Below, in pieces: positions 42,451-51,756 of a stretch of 64,000 bases of DNA. The position numbers and the translations under genes were made by a program. The DNA is from CAZMSD01 sp964568855 (GTDB taxonomy: Bacteria > CAIWAD01), in the NCBI GenBank assembly GCA_964568855.1, contig CAZMSD010000006.1:62001-126000 (forward strand), written 5' to 3'. Within the stretch, counting starts at the first letter, position 1, and every line of letters starts with the position of its first letter. The notes under the pieces were generated by a model, which was not told where the DNA came from, searched no databases, and was given only the letters and a program-made list of their open reading frames with translations.

Positions 42451-43806
42451 ATGGCCAGTTTCAGGCTTCGTAAAGGAATCCAGGTCGGTGAACGGCCCGT
42501 GCCCTGCGAGGACTCGATCCCGCCGGGCGAGCTTCCTCCCTGCCTGATTCTGCCCGTTCAAGGCAGCTCCTACGATCAATCCAGGGCGCTGGTCGCCCCT
42601 GGCGAAACGGTGGCGGCGGGGCAGGCGCTGTCCGAGCCCCGGGGCACGCTGGCCCGGGTCCGCCTGAGCCCGCTCAAGGGCCGGGTCGCCGAGGTCTGCC
42701 TGCACCCGGTGCTGCGAGCCGGTCTGGAAGACGGCGGCACGCCCAGCCGGTGCCGCGTGCTCAGCGTGATACTGGAGGACCTGGAATCGCCCCGTCAGAG
42801 CCCGGCCTCTCTGGCTTGGCGGGAAGCACCCGTGGAGGAGCTGATGGCCAGGCTCGAGCCGATGGGCCTGGAAGGGCAGGGTGGACTGCCCCTGGATTAC
42901 GAGTTGGCCGTCCTGCGGGACCCGGGCGTGCTGCTGTTGAACGCCGCCGAGTTGCAGCGGGGGCAGGCGGTACTGGACTGGCTGTTGAACAACCGGCTGC
43001 CCGAGCTGGAGGCCGGGGTGGAAGCGCTGGCGCAGTGTTCCGGTTTCAGGGAAGTGGTCCTGACCCATCTTCCGCGCCAGAAAAACGTCGCCGGTCGATT
43101 TATGGCCCTGATCGAGAAGGTTCTGCCGGTTAAGGGGATACCGCTCAAGGAAGGCTATCCCGCCGCCCATCCCATGTTGCTGGCGGCTCGCGTGCTGGGA
43201 CGATTCCCCGATCCTCTGCGTCCATTGGCTGCCCAGGGCGTCCTGGTGATGCACCTGGATCGCCTGTCGCGCGTGCAGCAGCGGGTCAGCCGCAGGGAGT
43301 ACGGAGCGGCCCAACCCGTGACCGTGATGAGATCCGAGGACGACCGGGCGCGATTGTTCTGGGCCCTGCCCGGCACGCCACTGAACTGGCTGCTGAAGCG
43401 GGCGGACGAGCGTCAGGATCTCGAGGTCTCCGCGGCTTCCGGGAGGAATCCGCGCCTTGTCCTCGCCGGGGGGGCATTGGACGGGGCGCCGCTTGTCGAA
43501 CAGGAAGCGCCGCTGCTCGAGGGTCTGCGGCTGCTGCTGGACTACCCCGCGGCTTCTCTGCCCGCCCACCGCGAAGACGCCTGCATCAGTTGCGGCCTCT
43601 GCCTGGACGGTTGTCCCGTGCGGCTGAATCCGCCCAACCTGGTGCACCTCGTACAGGATCGACGCCTGGAGGAGGCGCAGGCTTGCGGCCTGGAAACCTG
43701 TATCGATTGCGGGATCTGCACCTGGCTCTGCCCCGGCCGCCTTAACCTGGGGCACGTGCTGCGTAAAGGCCAGTTCATGCTGCGCGAGGCACGGGATGCC
43801 TGTTGA
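42451..43806 (+). CDS. rnfC: RnfC-like electron transport protein with degenerate NADH/FMN site
   Basis: 451 residues. The N-terminal barrel-sandwich (LILPVQGSSYDQ to PLKGRVAEV) and two C-terminal [4Fe-4S] motifs (C378/381/384/388 in CISCGLCLDGCP; C417/420/423/427 in CIDCGICTWLCP) mark it as RnfC. The NADH/FMN loop, usually GGAGFPTHVK in RnfC and GGAGFP in NuoF, reads GQGGLPLDYE (142-151), and the following INGAECEPY-type segment reads LLNAAELQR. So it probably cannot bind NADH/FMN in the normal way. It overlaps rnfD by 11 nt. GTGATAC at 42766 uses a rare ATA codon. Confidence 0.82.
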   Translation: MASFRLRKGIQVGERPVPCEDSIPPGELPPCLILPVQGSSYDQSRALVAPGETVAAGQALSEPRGTLARVRLSPLKGRVAEVCLHPVLRAGLEDGGTPSRCRVLSVILEDLESPRQSPASLAWREAPVEELMARLEPMGLEGQGGLPLDYELAVLRDPGVLLLNAAELQRGQAVLDWLLNNRLPELEAGVEALAQCSGFREVVLTHLPRQKNVAGRFMALIEKVLPVKGIPLKEGYPAAHPMLLAARVLGRFPDPLRPLAAQGVLVMHLDRLSRVQQRVSRREYGAAQPVTVMRSEDDRARLFWALPGTPLNWLLKRADERQDLEVSAASGRNPRLVLAGGALDGAPLVEQEAPLLEGLRLLLDYPAASLPAHREDACISCGLCLDGCPVRLNPPNLVHLVQDRRLEEAQACGLETCIDCGICTWLCPGRLNLGHVLRKGQFMLREARDAC

Positions 43807-44887
43807 ACCCATGATCCTGCCCGCCCTGCCCCTGCCCCGGAAGAAAGGAGCGCTGCCGGCCATGATGCTGCGCGTCCTGCTGGCGCTGGCGCCGGTGGCA
43901 GGGCTCAGCGTAGTGGTCTACGGGCTCCCCGCGCTCAGCGTGATTCTGCTCAGCATCACGGGCACGGTCATGGCGGAAGTGCTCGTGAAATGGGCGGTAG
44001 GCAATCGCCAGCGCCTGCTGGACGGCAGCGCCACCATTTCCGGGATCCTGCTGGCGCTGACCCTGCCGCCCGGCCTGGCTCCGGCCTGGGTTCTGGCGGG
44101 AGCCTTCTGCGGGGGCCTGATCGGCAAGCAGCTTTTCGGCGGCATCGGCAGGAATCCCCTCAATCCGGCCATGACCGGACGCCTGCTGCTGGCCCTCTTT
44201 GCCGGAGGGGCCATGGAGCGCGGGCTCTTGCAGCCATTCTGGTGGAAATCGAGTTCCCTGCTCAGCTGGCCCGGATCCGGGGTGACGGGCCACCCCTCGC
44301 CCGCGGGCATTGTAGGAGAGGCGTCCCGCCTTTTAGGCCAGGCATTGTCGGGCGGCGTGCAAAGCCCATTGCCCCGGGGTTGGCCTTCGGGAAGCGATCC
44401 CGTTGCTGTAGTGCAGCATGCGCAGGACCTGCTGGATCAATTCGGGCCGGCCGGGTTGATCTGGCCTGAGTATCCAGGCGCTCTGGGTGAGTGCTCGCTG
44501 CTGATTCTGCTTCCCGGGGTGGCTCTGCTGCTGGCGAGCCGCCTGGTGGATTGGAGGATGCCGCTGGCGGCACTTGCGGCCATCGCGGCGGGAAGTCTGA
44601 GCGCGGCGGGCGGGCCCGCGGAGACCTGGGTCGAGGCCATGCTGGTGGTCAGGGGCAACGCAATCGTGATCCTGCTGTTCATCTTCGCCGCGGATCCCGT
44701 GACCACGCCGCTGACGCGCCTGGGAAAAGTGATTTTCGGATTGCTGCTGGGCTTGCTGGTGGCCGCGCTGTTGCGTTTCTCCGACCAGGCGGGGGCCCTG
44801 GCGCTGGCCTTGCTGTGTGCCAACCTGCTGACCCCCTGGATCGACCGGATCACGTTATCGCGGGGACCTCGTCCGGTGTCCGCATGA
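43796..44887 (+). CDS. rnfD: RnfD-like membrane subunit
   Basis: 363 residues, about nine or ten membrane helices. The family core is clear: LLDGSATISGILLALTLPPG, GKQLFGGIGRNPLNPAMTG, the late ADPVTTPLTRLGKVIFG and LCANLLTPWIDR. The flavinylation motif S-G-A-T of RnfD/NqrB is replaced by SGVT (161-164), so covalent FMN at T164 is possible but not certain. No ApbE flavin transferase gene is in the window. The start may also be the ATG at 43811. Confidence 0.83.
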   Translation: MPVEPMILPALPLPRKKGALPAMMLRVLLALAPVAGLSVVVYGLPALSVILLSITGTVMAEVLVKWAVGNRQRLLDGSATISGILLALTLPPGLAPAWVLAGAFCGGLIGKQLFGGIGRNPLNPAMTGRLLLALFAGGAMERGLLQPFWWKSSSLLSWPGSGVTGHPSPAGIVGEASRLLGQALSGGVQSPLPRGWPSGSDPVAVVQHAQDLLDQFGPAGLIWPEYPGALGECSLLILLPGVALLLASRLVDWRMPLAALAAIAAGSLSAAGGPAETWVEAMLVVRGNAIVILLFIFAADPVTTPLTRLGKVIFGLLLGLLVAALLRFSDQAGALALALLCANLLTPWIDRITLSRGPRPVSA

Positions 44888-44909
44888 GCAAGCGAGAACG
44901 AGTGCGCTG

Positions 44910-45689
44910 GTGAAGGAAGGAAGCAAAATCAGCGAGGGACGGGATCCAGGGGCCGCGCCGGGCATCAGCGACCGAACTCGGGAAGGATCCGGCGATACGC
45001 CGCCGGAGGAGATCTGGCAGCCGGGGGCCAATCCGCTGACCGTGGAGCGGCCATTTCAGCTTCGGCGGGTGAGTCCGCTGGAGGCCGCCGTCTACGCTTC
45101 GGTGTTGGGTCCGGCGGTCCTGCTGAGGCCGGATCCCATCCTGTGGCTGGTGGTCCTGGTGCTGCTGCCCCTCAACGTGCTGGGCTTCAGCACACCGGGC
45201 AACCGTTACAGGCTGAACAGTCTCTCCGGTTTGCTGAGCATCCTGCTGATGCTGCTGGTGGTGCCGCTGGAGCTCGAGCTCTTGCGTCGCGGGTTGCAGA
45301 TCGCGGGCATCCGGGAAGCTTTGCCCACCAGAGACCTCGCCCTCCTGGTTATCTGCCACCTCTCCGTGCTGCTCTACCTGATGGGCCGGACTCGGCTGGG
45401 TCGACCCGCGGCGCGGCGCTGGGGAGTCCAGGCCGCCTTCCTGCTGCCTCTGCCGCTGCTGGCCTGGTGGATCATCGGACTGCTGGAACCGCGACTGGAG
45501 CGCTTCCTGGCCGAGGCCGGAAACCTTGACCTGCTGGTTGAAACCGGCCTATTCCGGCTGGGCGCGATCATCCTGCTGCTCGGAGTCTTCCAGCTTGTAT
45601 CACGGCGGAGGGAGCGGAGGATGCTGGGTGCGAAAGGCCGGCGCGGAGGGCTCGCGGGGCAGAATGCCCGGGGGGAGGGGCGATCATGA
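44910..45689 (+). CDS. divergent RnfE-like membrane protein
   Basis: 259 residues, GTG start. A hydrophilic N-terminal ~45 residues precede NPLTVERPFQLRRVSPLEAA and about six membrane helices. The pattern follows RnfE/NqrD: NP at the start, then LGPAVLL where RnfE has LGLCPALAV, and LLVICHLSVLLYLMGR where RnfE has VVNCAILGR. The first cysteine of the intramembrane [2Fe-2S] pair is thus missing and only the second remains. It occupies the rnfG/rnfE position. Assignment rests on order and short matches. It overlaps the next gene by 4 nt. Confidence 0.6.
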   Translation: MKEGSKISEGRDPGAAPGISDRTREGSGDTPPEEIWQPGANPLTVERPFQLRRVSPLEAAVYASVLGPAVLLRPDPILWLVVLVLLPLNVLGFSTPGNRYRLNSLSGLLSILLMLLVVPLELELLRRGLQIAGIREALPTRDLALLVICHLSVLLYLMGRTRLGRPAARRWGVQAAFLLPLPLLAWWIIGLLEPRLERFLAEAGNLDLLVETGLFRLGAIILLLGVFQLVSRRRERRMLGAKGRRGGLAGQNARGEGRS

Positions 45690-46261
45690 CGCCGCCCTTC
45701 GGCTCCAGCTTCACGGGGCATCCCTTCCTGTTGCTCTGCCTGGCCCTGCTGGCGGCTCCGCTGTTGATCCGCCAGCTCCAGTACAACCAGTTCCAGCGGA
45801 CCTGGTGGCTTATCCCTCTGGCCGGTCTATTGTTGGGTGGCGCGGCGCAGCTCGAGAACCTGCTCTTCAAGGTACCCGCGGATTCCTGGCTGGACCTCCT
45901 GCGGTTCCAGGCCTCGCTGATCCTGGGACTACTGGCCCTGGTCGTGCTCAACCGCGTGTTCCGCGGCAGGGATCGCGAACTGATCGAACTGATGGCCACC
46001 GTTCCGGGCTTGCTGTTTCTGAAGGACTTCGCAGGACGGTGGTTTACATTGGAACATCCCCTGGCGCCCCTGTTCAGTGTCTTCGCCGGTGGCCTGGCGG
46101 CTCTGGTGCTGGTCTTCCTGGTCACCGGGGCGCAGGAGAAGTTCCGCATCAATCGTGCCCCGGGTTCGATGGAGGGACTGCCCTTCCGCCTGGCCGTGGT
46201 GATGCTCTGTCTGTTGCTGATTCTGGGCATGGAAGCGCTGTTCGCGGGGAGACTGCCGTGA
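45686..46261 (+). CDS. rnfA: divergent RnfA-like membrane protein
   Basis: 191 residues, the usual RnfA length (about 193), with six membrane helices. The C-terminal part (EKFRINRAPGSMEGLPFRLA then a helix) matches the RERL-DVPxxFxGxPIALI pattern of RnfA. The conserved LGLCPF and TNCAVLG cysteine sites are not found; the corresponding regions read LQYNQF and LKDFAGR. Two cysteines are present elsewhere (LLLCLAL, VMLCLLL). GTATCAC at 45597 lies in the overlapping upstream gene and GTGATAC at 46258 covers this gene's stop. Confidence 0.6.
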   Translation: MTPPFGSSFTGHPFLLLCLALLAAPLLIRQLQYNQFQRTWWLIPLAGLLLGGAAQLENLLFKVPADSWLDLLRFQASLILGLLALVVLNRVFRGRDRELIELMATVPGLLFLKDFAGRWFTLEHPLAPLFSVFAGGLAALVLVFLVTGAQEKFRINRAPGSMEGLPFRLAVVMLCLLLILGMEALFAGRLP

Positions 46262-46304
46262 TACACGGCATGCGAATACGATCTCGAATTTCGAGGAGGT
46301 CCGG

Positions 46305-47240
46305 GTGATCGAGAGCGCGCTGCTGGCCGGCGGACTCCTCTTGATCTGGCTGTTGCAGATGAAGTACCGACTGGCCGACGACGGACCGAGGCTCAGCCGG
46401 GCCGGCGCCGGGAGCGCCGACTACCCGGCCCTGCGATTCCGCGGCCGCTGCGCCTGGTGCGAGGTGGCGGATTCTCACGAAGGCTACGGCGCGAGCGCTG
46501 TTGCCGTGGTCAATTGCGGATCCTCGCCCGCTCACAACAGCTTGGCCTTCCGGTCGGCCCTGCGTCAAAGCTGTTTCGATCTGCAGCTTCAGCATGGCGG
46601 GGAAAGAGGCTGTCCCTGGGCCTGTCTCGGCGAGGGCGACTGCGCTCTGGTCTGCCCCCAGGCAGCCCTGGCGATGGTCGATCGACAACCGGTAGTCGAC
46701 GCGGGACTCTGTATCGGCTGCGGAGCCTGCGTAGCCGCTTGCCCAAGACAGGTGATTTCCCTGATCCCCGCCGACGCCCAGCTCTACGTGGCCTGCGCCA
46801 GCGCGGACACCACCGCGCGCCGGACCGTGATCTGTGATTCGGGCTGTGCGGACTCGGGCGCCTGCCTGGAGAATTCCTTCCTGGAACCCGGGCTGGTGGC
46901 CTCCTGGCAGGGCCGGCGTCTGCTCAACTACACGCGAAGCGCCAATCTGCTGCCCCTGCGAGCGCTCTGCGCGGCATCAGTGTTCCGCGACCGGATCGAC
47001 CACCGCCCCTGGTTCACGGTCAACCGGCACTGCACGGGCTGTGGCGATTGCCTGCCTGCATGCCCGGCCGCGGGCTGCATCCTGCCGGAAGGCGAAGCCA
47101 TGGAGAACGCCGTGGGCCGCGAGCGCGTGAGGATCGTGCCGGAACTCTGCGTTGGCTGCGGGCTCTGTCTGCCGCGCTGTCCGGAGAAAGCCATCCAGGT
47201 GGTGGGGGCGGTGGGCTACGATCTGAAGGAACTTCGCTGA
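46305..47240 (+). CDS. rnfB: RnfB-like multi-cluster ferredoxin subunit
   Basis: 311 residues, GTG start after GAGGAGG. One N-terminal membrane helix (ALLAGGLLLIWLLQM). The usual ANCGACGYPGC cluster of RnfB is absent. Instead there is C49/C52 and the clostridial-type block with C103/107/113/117 (CPWACLGEGDCALVCP) and C136/139/142/146 (CIGCGACVAACP), then an incomplete cluster (CDSGCADSGAC). A C-terminal two-cluster ferredoxin follows (C243/246/249/253 and C282/285/288/292). Four complete [4Fe-4S] sites are predicted. It is the cytoplasmic electron partner of the Rnf-like complex. Confidence 0.8.
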   Translation: MIESALLAGGLLLIWLLQMKYRLADDGPRLSRAGAGSADYPALRFRGRCAWCEVADSHEGYGASAVAVVNCGSSPAHNSLAFRSALRQSCFDLQLQHGGERGCPWACLGEGDCALVCPQAALAMVDRQPVVDAGLCIGCGACVAACPRQVISLIPADAQLYVACASADTTARRTVICDSGCADSGACLENSFLEPGLVASWQGRRLLNYTRSANLLPLRALCAASVFRDRIDHRPWFTVNRHCTGCGDCLPACPAAGCILPEGEAMENAVGRERVRIVPELCVGCGLCLPRCPEKAIQVVGAVGYDLKELR

Positions 47241-47337
47241 CTCAGGCTGCTGGATCCACCACCGTCATCGGTGCTTACCGGGTGCCCCTCGAAGCTGCGG
47301 ACGCAAGATCCCAAAGGCGTAATCGCGCGCGGACAAA

Positions 47338-48555
47338 ATGGAATTCGGCCTCTACCTGCATTTCCCCTGGTGTGCCGGCAAGTGCGCCTACTGCGATTTC
47401 TACAGCATGGCGGCGCCCGATCCCGCGCTGCACCTCCGAACCGGCCGGGCACTGCTGACCGAGACCCGCCGACGGCTCGCGGAGGATCCCTGGGCCGGAG
47501 GCGGCCTTCGGAGCCTGTACGTCGGCGGAGGGACGCCCAGCCTGCTGCCTGTGGGATTTTTCGAAGAGCTGGCGGCGGATCTCGTACCGCGCTGGGTAAA
47601 GGGCGCCGAGTTGACGGTGGAAATGAATCCTGAGAGCCTGGATCCGCTCCTGGCTTATCGACTGGTGGAATCGGGATTCACCCGCGCCAGCCTGGGCGCC
47701 CAGAGCTTCGAGCCCGAACGCCTGGCCCTGCTGGGCCGACGGCACAGCCCCACCCAAACGCGTCGAGCCGTGCAGTATCTGAGGGAAGCCGGCATCCCCG
47801 CCCTGGGTCTGGACCTGATAACCCAGACTCCAGGACAGACTGCGATAGAGCTGGAGCGAGAACTCCAGGTGCTGCTGGAGCTTCAACCGGAGCACGTAAG
47901 CGCCTACGGACTGTCCTGGGAATCGGGCACGCCGCTCAGCCGAAGACGCGATGGAGGTGATCTTGAGGAACTGAGCCAGGAGGCGGCCGCGGAATTGTAC
48001 CTTCACACGTCCCGCCGCCTGAGGAAGGAAGGCTACCTGCACTACGAGGTCTCGAATTTCTGCCGGCCGGGGCGGGCCAGCCTGCACAACACCTCTTACT
48101 GGGAAGGTCGCAGCGTGCTTGGAGTGGGCCCGGGGGCCGTTTCCACCCTGTTTTCCGCGACCCGCGGAGCCAGGCGCTGGAAAACACTACCCGACTGGCG
48201 CGCCTTCCTGGATGCGGTGGAAGGGGGAGACAGCCCACCGAGCGAGGAGGACCTGCCCGACCGGGAGGCCCGGCTGCTGGAGCGGGTCTACCTGGGACTC
48301 CGCTGGTGCGGCGGGCTGTCCCCGGCCTGCCTGGAAGAGGAATTCGGCCGCCGGCGCATCGACCGGTTGCGCCGCCGGGCAGCGGGCCCGGGATTGGCCG
48401 AACGCTTTGCCCGGGGCGCACAGGGCGATTCCCGACTCACGCGGGAGAACCTGTTTCATGCTCTTGGCGCCGGGGGCGAAGCGCCGGACGCCTGGCGGCT
48501 CGACCCGGAGGACTGGCTGCTTCTGGATGAGATCGCCGTCGAGCTTGTCCGGTGA
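47338..48555 (+). CDS. hemW: HemW, radical SAM heme chaperone-like protein
   Basis: 405 residues. Radical SAM cluster C12/C16/C19 (WCAGKCAYCDFYS, the HemW-type CxxxCxxCxFY spacing) with GGGTPSLL as the SAM-binding strand, MNPESLD, GAQSFEPERL, GLDLITQTPGQT and HYEVSNFC with HN after it. Often misnamed coproporphyrinogen dehydrogenase; it lacks the HemN-specific extra N-terminal motif. Likely inserts heme into respiratory proteins. It follows the Rnf-like cluster by 97 nt. Confidence 0.92.
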   Translation: MEFGLYLHFPWCAGKCAYCDFYSMAAPDPALHLRTGRALLTETRRRLAEDPWAGGGLRSLYVGGGTPSLLPVGFFEELAADLVPRWVKGAELTVEMNPESLDPLLAYRLVESGFTRASLGAQSFEPERLALLGRRHSPTQTRRAVQYLREAGIPALGLDLITQTPGQTAIELERELQVLLELQPEHVSAYGLSWESGTPLSRRRDGGDLEELSQEAAAELYLHTSRRLRKEGYLHYEVSNFCRPGRASLHNTSYWEGRSVLGVGPGAVSTLFSATRGARRWKTLPDWRAFLDAVEGGDSPPSEEDLPDREARLLERVYLGLRWCGGLSPACLEEEFGRRRIDRLRRRAAGPGLAERFARGAQGDSRLTRENLFHALGAGGEAPDAWRLDPEDWLLLDEIAVELVR

Positions 48556-48864
48556 CTGCTTACCGGAATAACACCACGAAGAGAGCGAGGAGATAAGAAG
48601 AATACCACGAAGGACACGAAGAACACTAAGAAAATGAAGATCACGGTAAGCACGATCAGATTGTGTGATACGTCTGAGGCTGGGTGGGATGAATCCATCC
48701 CGGGCTTGGTGACTCTGACAGGTTTTCGTGTCCAACGTGATCTTCGTGGTGCAGCCACGACTCGTGTGTAAGACACCTGCTGGCTGCTGTGCGTAATACG
48801 CCGCTGAGGTCCAGCGGGATTGAAGCCTGGACGACATTAGGAATCGCGAAGAAACCAGCTGACA
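48556..48864. other. intergenic region before uvrA
   Basis: 309 nt, noncoding. Almost all of it is the element at 48572-48751 described separately, with GTGATAC at 48665 inside. The last ~110 nt hold the presumed uvrA leader. No LexA/SOS-like box is evident to me. Confidence 0.5.
48572..48751. mobile_element. 180-bp element with 11-bp perfect terminal inverted repeats (MITE-like)
   Basis: CACCACGAAGA (48572-48582) and TCTTCGTGGTG (48741-48751) are exact inverted repeats. Next to the left end are degenerate ACCACGAAGGACACGAAG-type 9-nt repeats (48602-48640). The right end carries the same pattern on the opposite strand (TTTTCGTGTCC...CTTCGTGG). In the middle is GGGATG-AATC-CATCCC. No ORF and no clear target duplication. 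It could be a non-autonomous element or a large palindromic repeat. Confidence 0.5.
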
Positions 48865-51711
48865 ATGGAACCCACCCATATCCACGTCAAGGGCGCCAGG
48901 GAGCACAACCTTAAGAACCTGGACGTCCGTATTCCCCGCAATAAGCTGGTAGTGATCACCGGTCTCTCGGGCAGCGGCAAGTCCAGCCTGGCCTTCGACA
49001 CGCTCTACGCGGAAGGGCAGCGACGCTACGTGGAAAGCCTCTCAGCGTATGCCCGTCAATTCCTGGGCTTGATGGAGAAGCCCGACGTGGACTTCATCGA
49101 GGGTCTGTCCCCCGCGATCTCCATCGAGCAGAAGTCGCGGCACAAGAATCCCCGCTCCACGGTGGGCACGGTGACGGAGATTTACGACTACCTGCGCCTG
49201 CTCTTCGGCAACATCGGCGTGCCCCACTGTACGGTCTGCGATCGGGAGATCCATCGCCAGAGCCCGGAAGAGATCGTGGACCAGATTCAACGGGAGGAAT
49301 CGGGGAAGCTGCAGGTTCTGGCGCCCCTGGTGCGTGGCCGCAAGGGTGAGTTCCGCGAGCTCTTCGCTCAGGTGAAGAAGAACGGCTATGTGCGAGTGCG
49401 CGTGGACGGCAGCGTTCTGCCGGTCGAGGAGGTCGAGCAGGGCCTGGAACGCCAGGTCAAGCACGAGATCGACGTGGTGGTGGATCGGCTGGTGCTGAAG
49501 AAGGGCATCCGGGCACGCCTCTTCGAATCTGTGGAGACAGCCCTGGGCCTGGGCAGCGGCCTGGTGCGGATCCTGGCTGAACGCGGAGGGGATTGGTCGG
49601 AGCGGATCTACAGTCAGCACTTCGCCTGTCCCGAGCACGGCATGAGCGTGGAAGAGCTGGCGCCCCGCATTTTCAGTTTCAACAGTCCTTATGGCGCCTG
49701 CGAGGAGTGCGGCGGCATCGGGCACCAGATGGTGATCGACCCCGCGCTGGTGGTGGTGGCTCCCGAGCGCTCCATCCGTGACGGGGCCATCGGCACCATG
49801 GGGGACGTGGGCACCCACGGCGAGGTCTGGACCCTGCGGGCACTGAAGACAGTCGCCGCCCACGAGGGCTTCGAGCTGGACAATCCCTGGAAGAGGCTGC
49901 GGAAGTCGCATCGCGAAGCGGTGCTTTTCGGCAGCCGCGAGGAAATTCACTTCCGCGGCGTGGCTCGCCAGGGCAAAGGCTTCTGGGAGTACGTCAGCCG
50001 CTGGGAGGGCATCATCCCGAACCTGGAGCGGCGCTATCGACAGACCAAGAGCCAGGGAATCCGCGAGTGGATCGAGAGGTTCATGAGCTCACGCCCCTGC
50101 CCGGCCTGCGAGGGAAGGCGCCTTAGGCCCGAGTCGCTGGCCGTGCGGATCCAGGGCCGGAACATCATGGATCTTTGTTCCCTCTCCACGGGCGAAGCCC
50201 GGGACTTCTTCGAGAAGATCAGGTTGAAGGGCAATGACCTGAAAATCGCGGATCCGATCCTCAAGGAAGTGCGCGAACGCCTGGGCTTCCTGGTTAACGT
50301 GGGCCTGGATTACCTCAGCCTGGACCGCGCCGCGGGAACCCTCTCGGGCGGCGAGGCCCAGCGGATCCGGCTGGCGACCCAGATCGGCAGCCAGCTGATG
50401 GGCGTGATCTACATCCTTGACGAGCCCTCGATCGGGCTGCACCAGCGCGACAACGAGCGCCTGATCCGGACCCTGGTCCGCTTGCGCGATCTGGGCAACA
50501 CGGTGCTGGTGGTGGAACACGACCGCGATACGATTCTCTCGGCCGATGAAATCCTCGATCTCGGTCCGGGCGCCGGCGTTCATGGCGGAGAGCTGGTCAG
50601 CCAGGGCGATCCGCATGAGATCATGGCCTGCGCGCGCAGCGTCACCGGGCGTTACCTAAAGGACGAGAACCTGATTCCCGTCCCCGCGGAGCGACGCCCG
50701 GGGAACGGCAAGGAACTCGTCCTGGAAAAGCTTCAGGGCAACAACTTGCGCGGGATGACGCTGGAGATTCCCCTGGGCACTTTCCTCTGCGTCACGGGCG
50801 TATCGGGCAGCGGCAAGTCCACGGCGATCAACGAGACCCTCTACAAAGTGCTGGCCCGAGAATTGATGGGCAGCCGCGAACTGCCCATGCAGCACGGAGC
50901 CGTGCGCGGTCTTGAACACCTGGACAAGGTGATCAACATCGACCAGAGTCCCATCGGGCGCACACCTCGCTCAAATCCCGCCACCTACACCGGGGTATTC
51001 ACCCTGATCCGCGATCTCTTTGCCCAGTTGCCCGAGTCGCGGCTGAGGGGCTACAAACCGGGACGCTTCAGCTTCAACGTCAAGGGCGGCCGCTGCGAGT
51101 CCTGCCAGGGTGACGGCATCATCCGCATCGAGATGCACTTCCTGCCCGACGTCTACGTGCCCTGCGAAGTCTGCAAGGGTCGGCGATACAACAGTGAGAC
51201 CCTGGAAGTGAAGTACCGAGGCCGCTCCATCGCCGACGTGCTCGAGATGACCGTGGAAGAGGCTCTGGACTTCTTCGAGGTGGTGCCCAGGATCCGCCGC
51301 AAGCTGGAAACGCTCCACGACGTGGGGCTGGGTTACATCCACCTGGGTCAGCAGGCCACCACCCTGTCCGGCGGGGAGGCTCAGCGGGTCAAGCTTTCCA
51401 CGGAGCTCTCCAAGCGTTCCACGGGCCGCACGATATACATCCTCGACGAACCGACCACCGGGCTGCACTTCGCGGACATCAGCCTCCTGCTGGGGGTGCT
51501 CAACCGCCTGGTGGAGCGCGGCAACACGGTGGTGGTGATCGAACACAACCTGGACGTGATCAAGACCGCCGACCGGATCATCGATCTCGGACCGGAGGGG
51601 GGCGCGCGCGGCGGCCGGGTGGTGGCACGCGGAACGCCCGAGGCTGTAGCCCGCGTGAAGAGGAGCTACACGGGTGCCTTTCTGGCCAAAATGCTTGATG
51701 TACGCCGATAA
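48865..51711 (+). CDS. uvrA: UvrA, excinuclease ABC subunit A
   Basis: 948 residues, standard length. Two ABC ATPase modules: Walker A GLSGSGKSS near residue 33 and GVSGSGKST later; signature LSGGEAQRIRLATQIGS and LSGGEAQRVKLSTEL; Walker B region YILDEPSIGLHQRD and YILDEPTTGLHFAD. Zinc modules are visible (CEECGG, CPACEGRR, CESCQGDG, CEVCKGRRYN). It recognises damage in nucleotide excision repair with UvrB. Single gene. Confidence 0.97.
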   Translation: MEPTHIHVKGAREHNLKNLDVRIPRNKLVVITGLSGSGKSSLAFDTLYAEGQRRYVESLSAYARQFLGLMEKPDVDFIEGLSPAISIEQKSRHKNPRSTVGTVTEIYDYLRLLFGNIGVPHCTVCDREIHRQSPEEIVDQIQREESGKLQVLAPLVRGRKGEFRELFAQVKKNGYVRVRVDGSVLPVEEVEQGLERQVKHEIDVVVDRLVLKKGIRARLFESVETALGLGSGLVRILAERGGDWSERIYSQHFACPEHGMSVEELAPRIFSFNSPYGACEECGGIGHQMVIDPALVVVAPERSIRDGAIGTMGDVGTHGEVWTLRALKTVAAHEGFELDNPWKRLRKSHREAVLFGSREEIHFRGVARQGKGFWEYVSRWEGIIPNLERRYRQTKSQGIREWIERFMSSRPCPACEGRRLRPESLAVRIQGRNIMDLCSLSTGEARDFFEKIRLKGNDLKIADPILKEVRERLGFLVNVGLDYLSLDRAAGTLSGGEAQRIRLATQIGSQLMGVIYILDEPSIGLHQRDNERLIRTLVRLRDLGNTVLVVEHDRDTILSADEILDLGPGAGVHGGELVSQGDPHEIMACARSVTGRYLKDENLIPVPAERRPGNGKELVLEKLQGNNLRGMTLEIPLGTFLCVTGVSGSGKSTAINETLYKVLARELMGSRELPMQHGAVRGLEHLDKVINIDQSPIGRTPRSNPATYTGVFTLIRDLFAQLPESRLRGYKPGRFSFNVKGGRCESCQGDGIIRIEMHFLPDVYVPCEVCKGRRYNSETLEVKYRGRSIADVLEMTVEEALDFFEVVPRIRRKLETLHDVGLGYIHLGQQATTLSGGEAQRVKLSTELSKRSTGRTIYILDEPTTGLHFADISLLLGVLNRLVERGNTVVVIEHNLDVIKTADRIIDLGPEGGARGGRVVARGTPEAVARVKRSYTGAFLAKMLDVRR

Positions 51712-51756
51712 CAGACCTGTGGCATTCATGAAAGGGCACCGTTACATTAAAGATCT

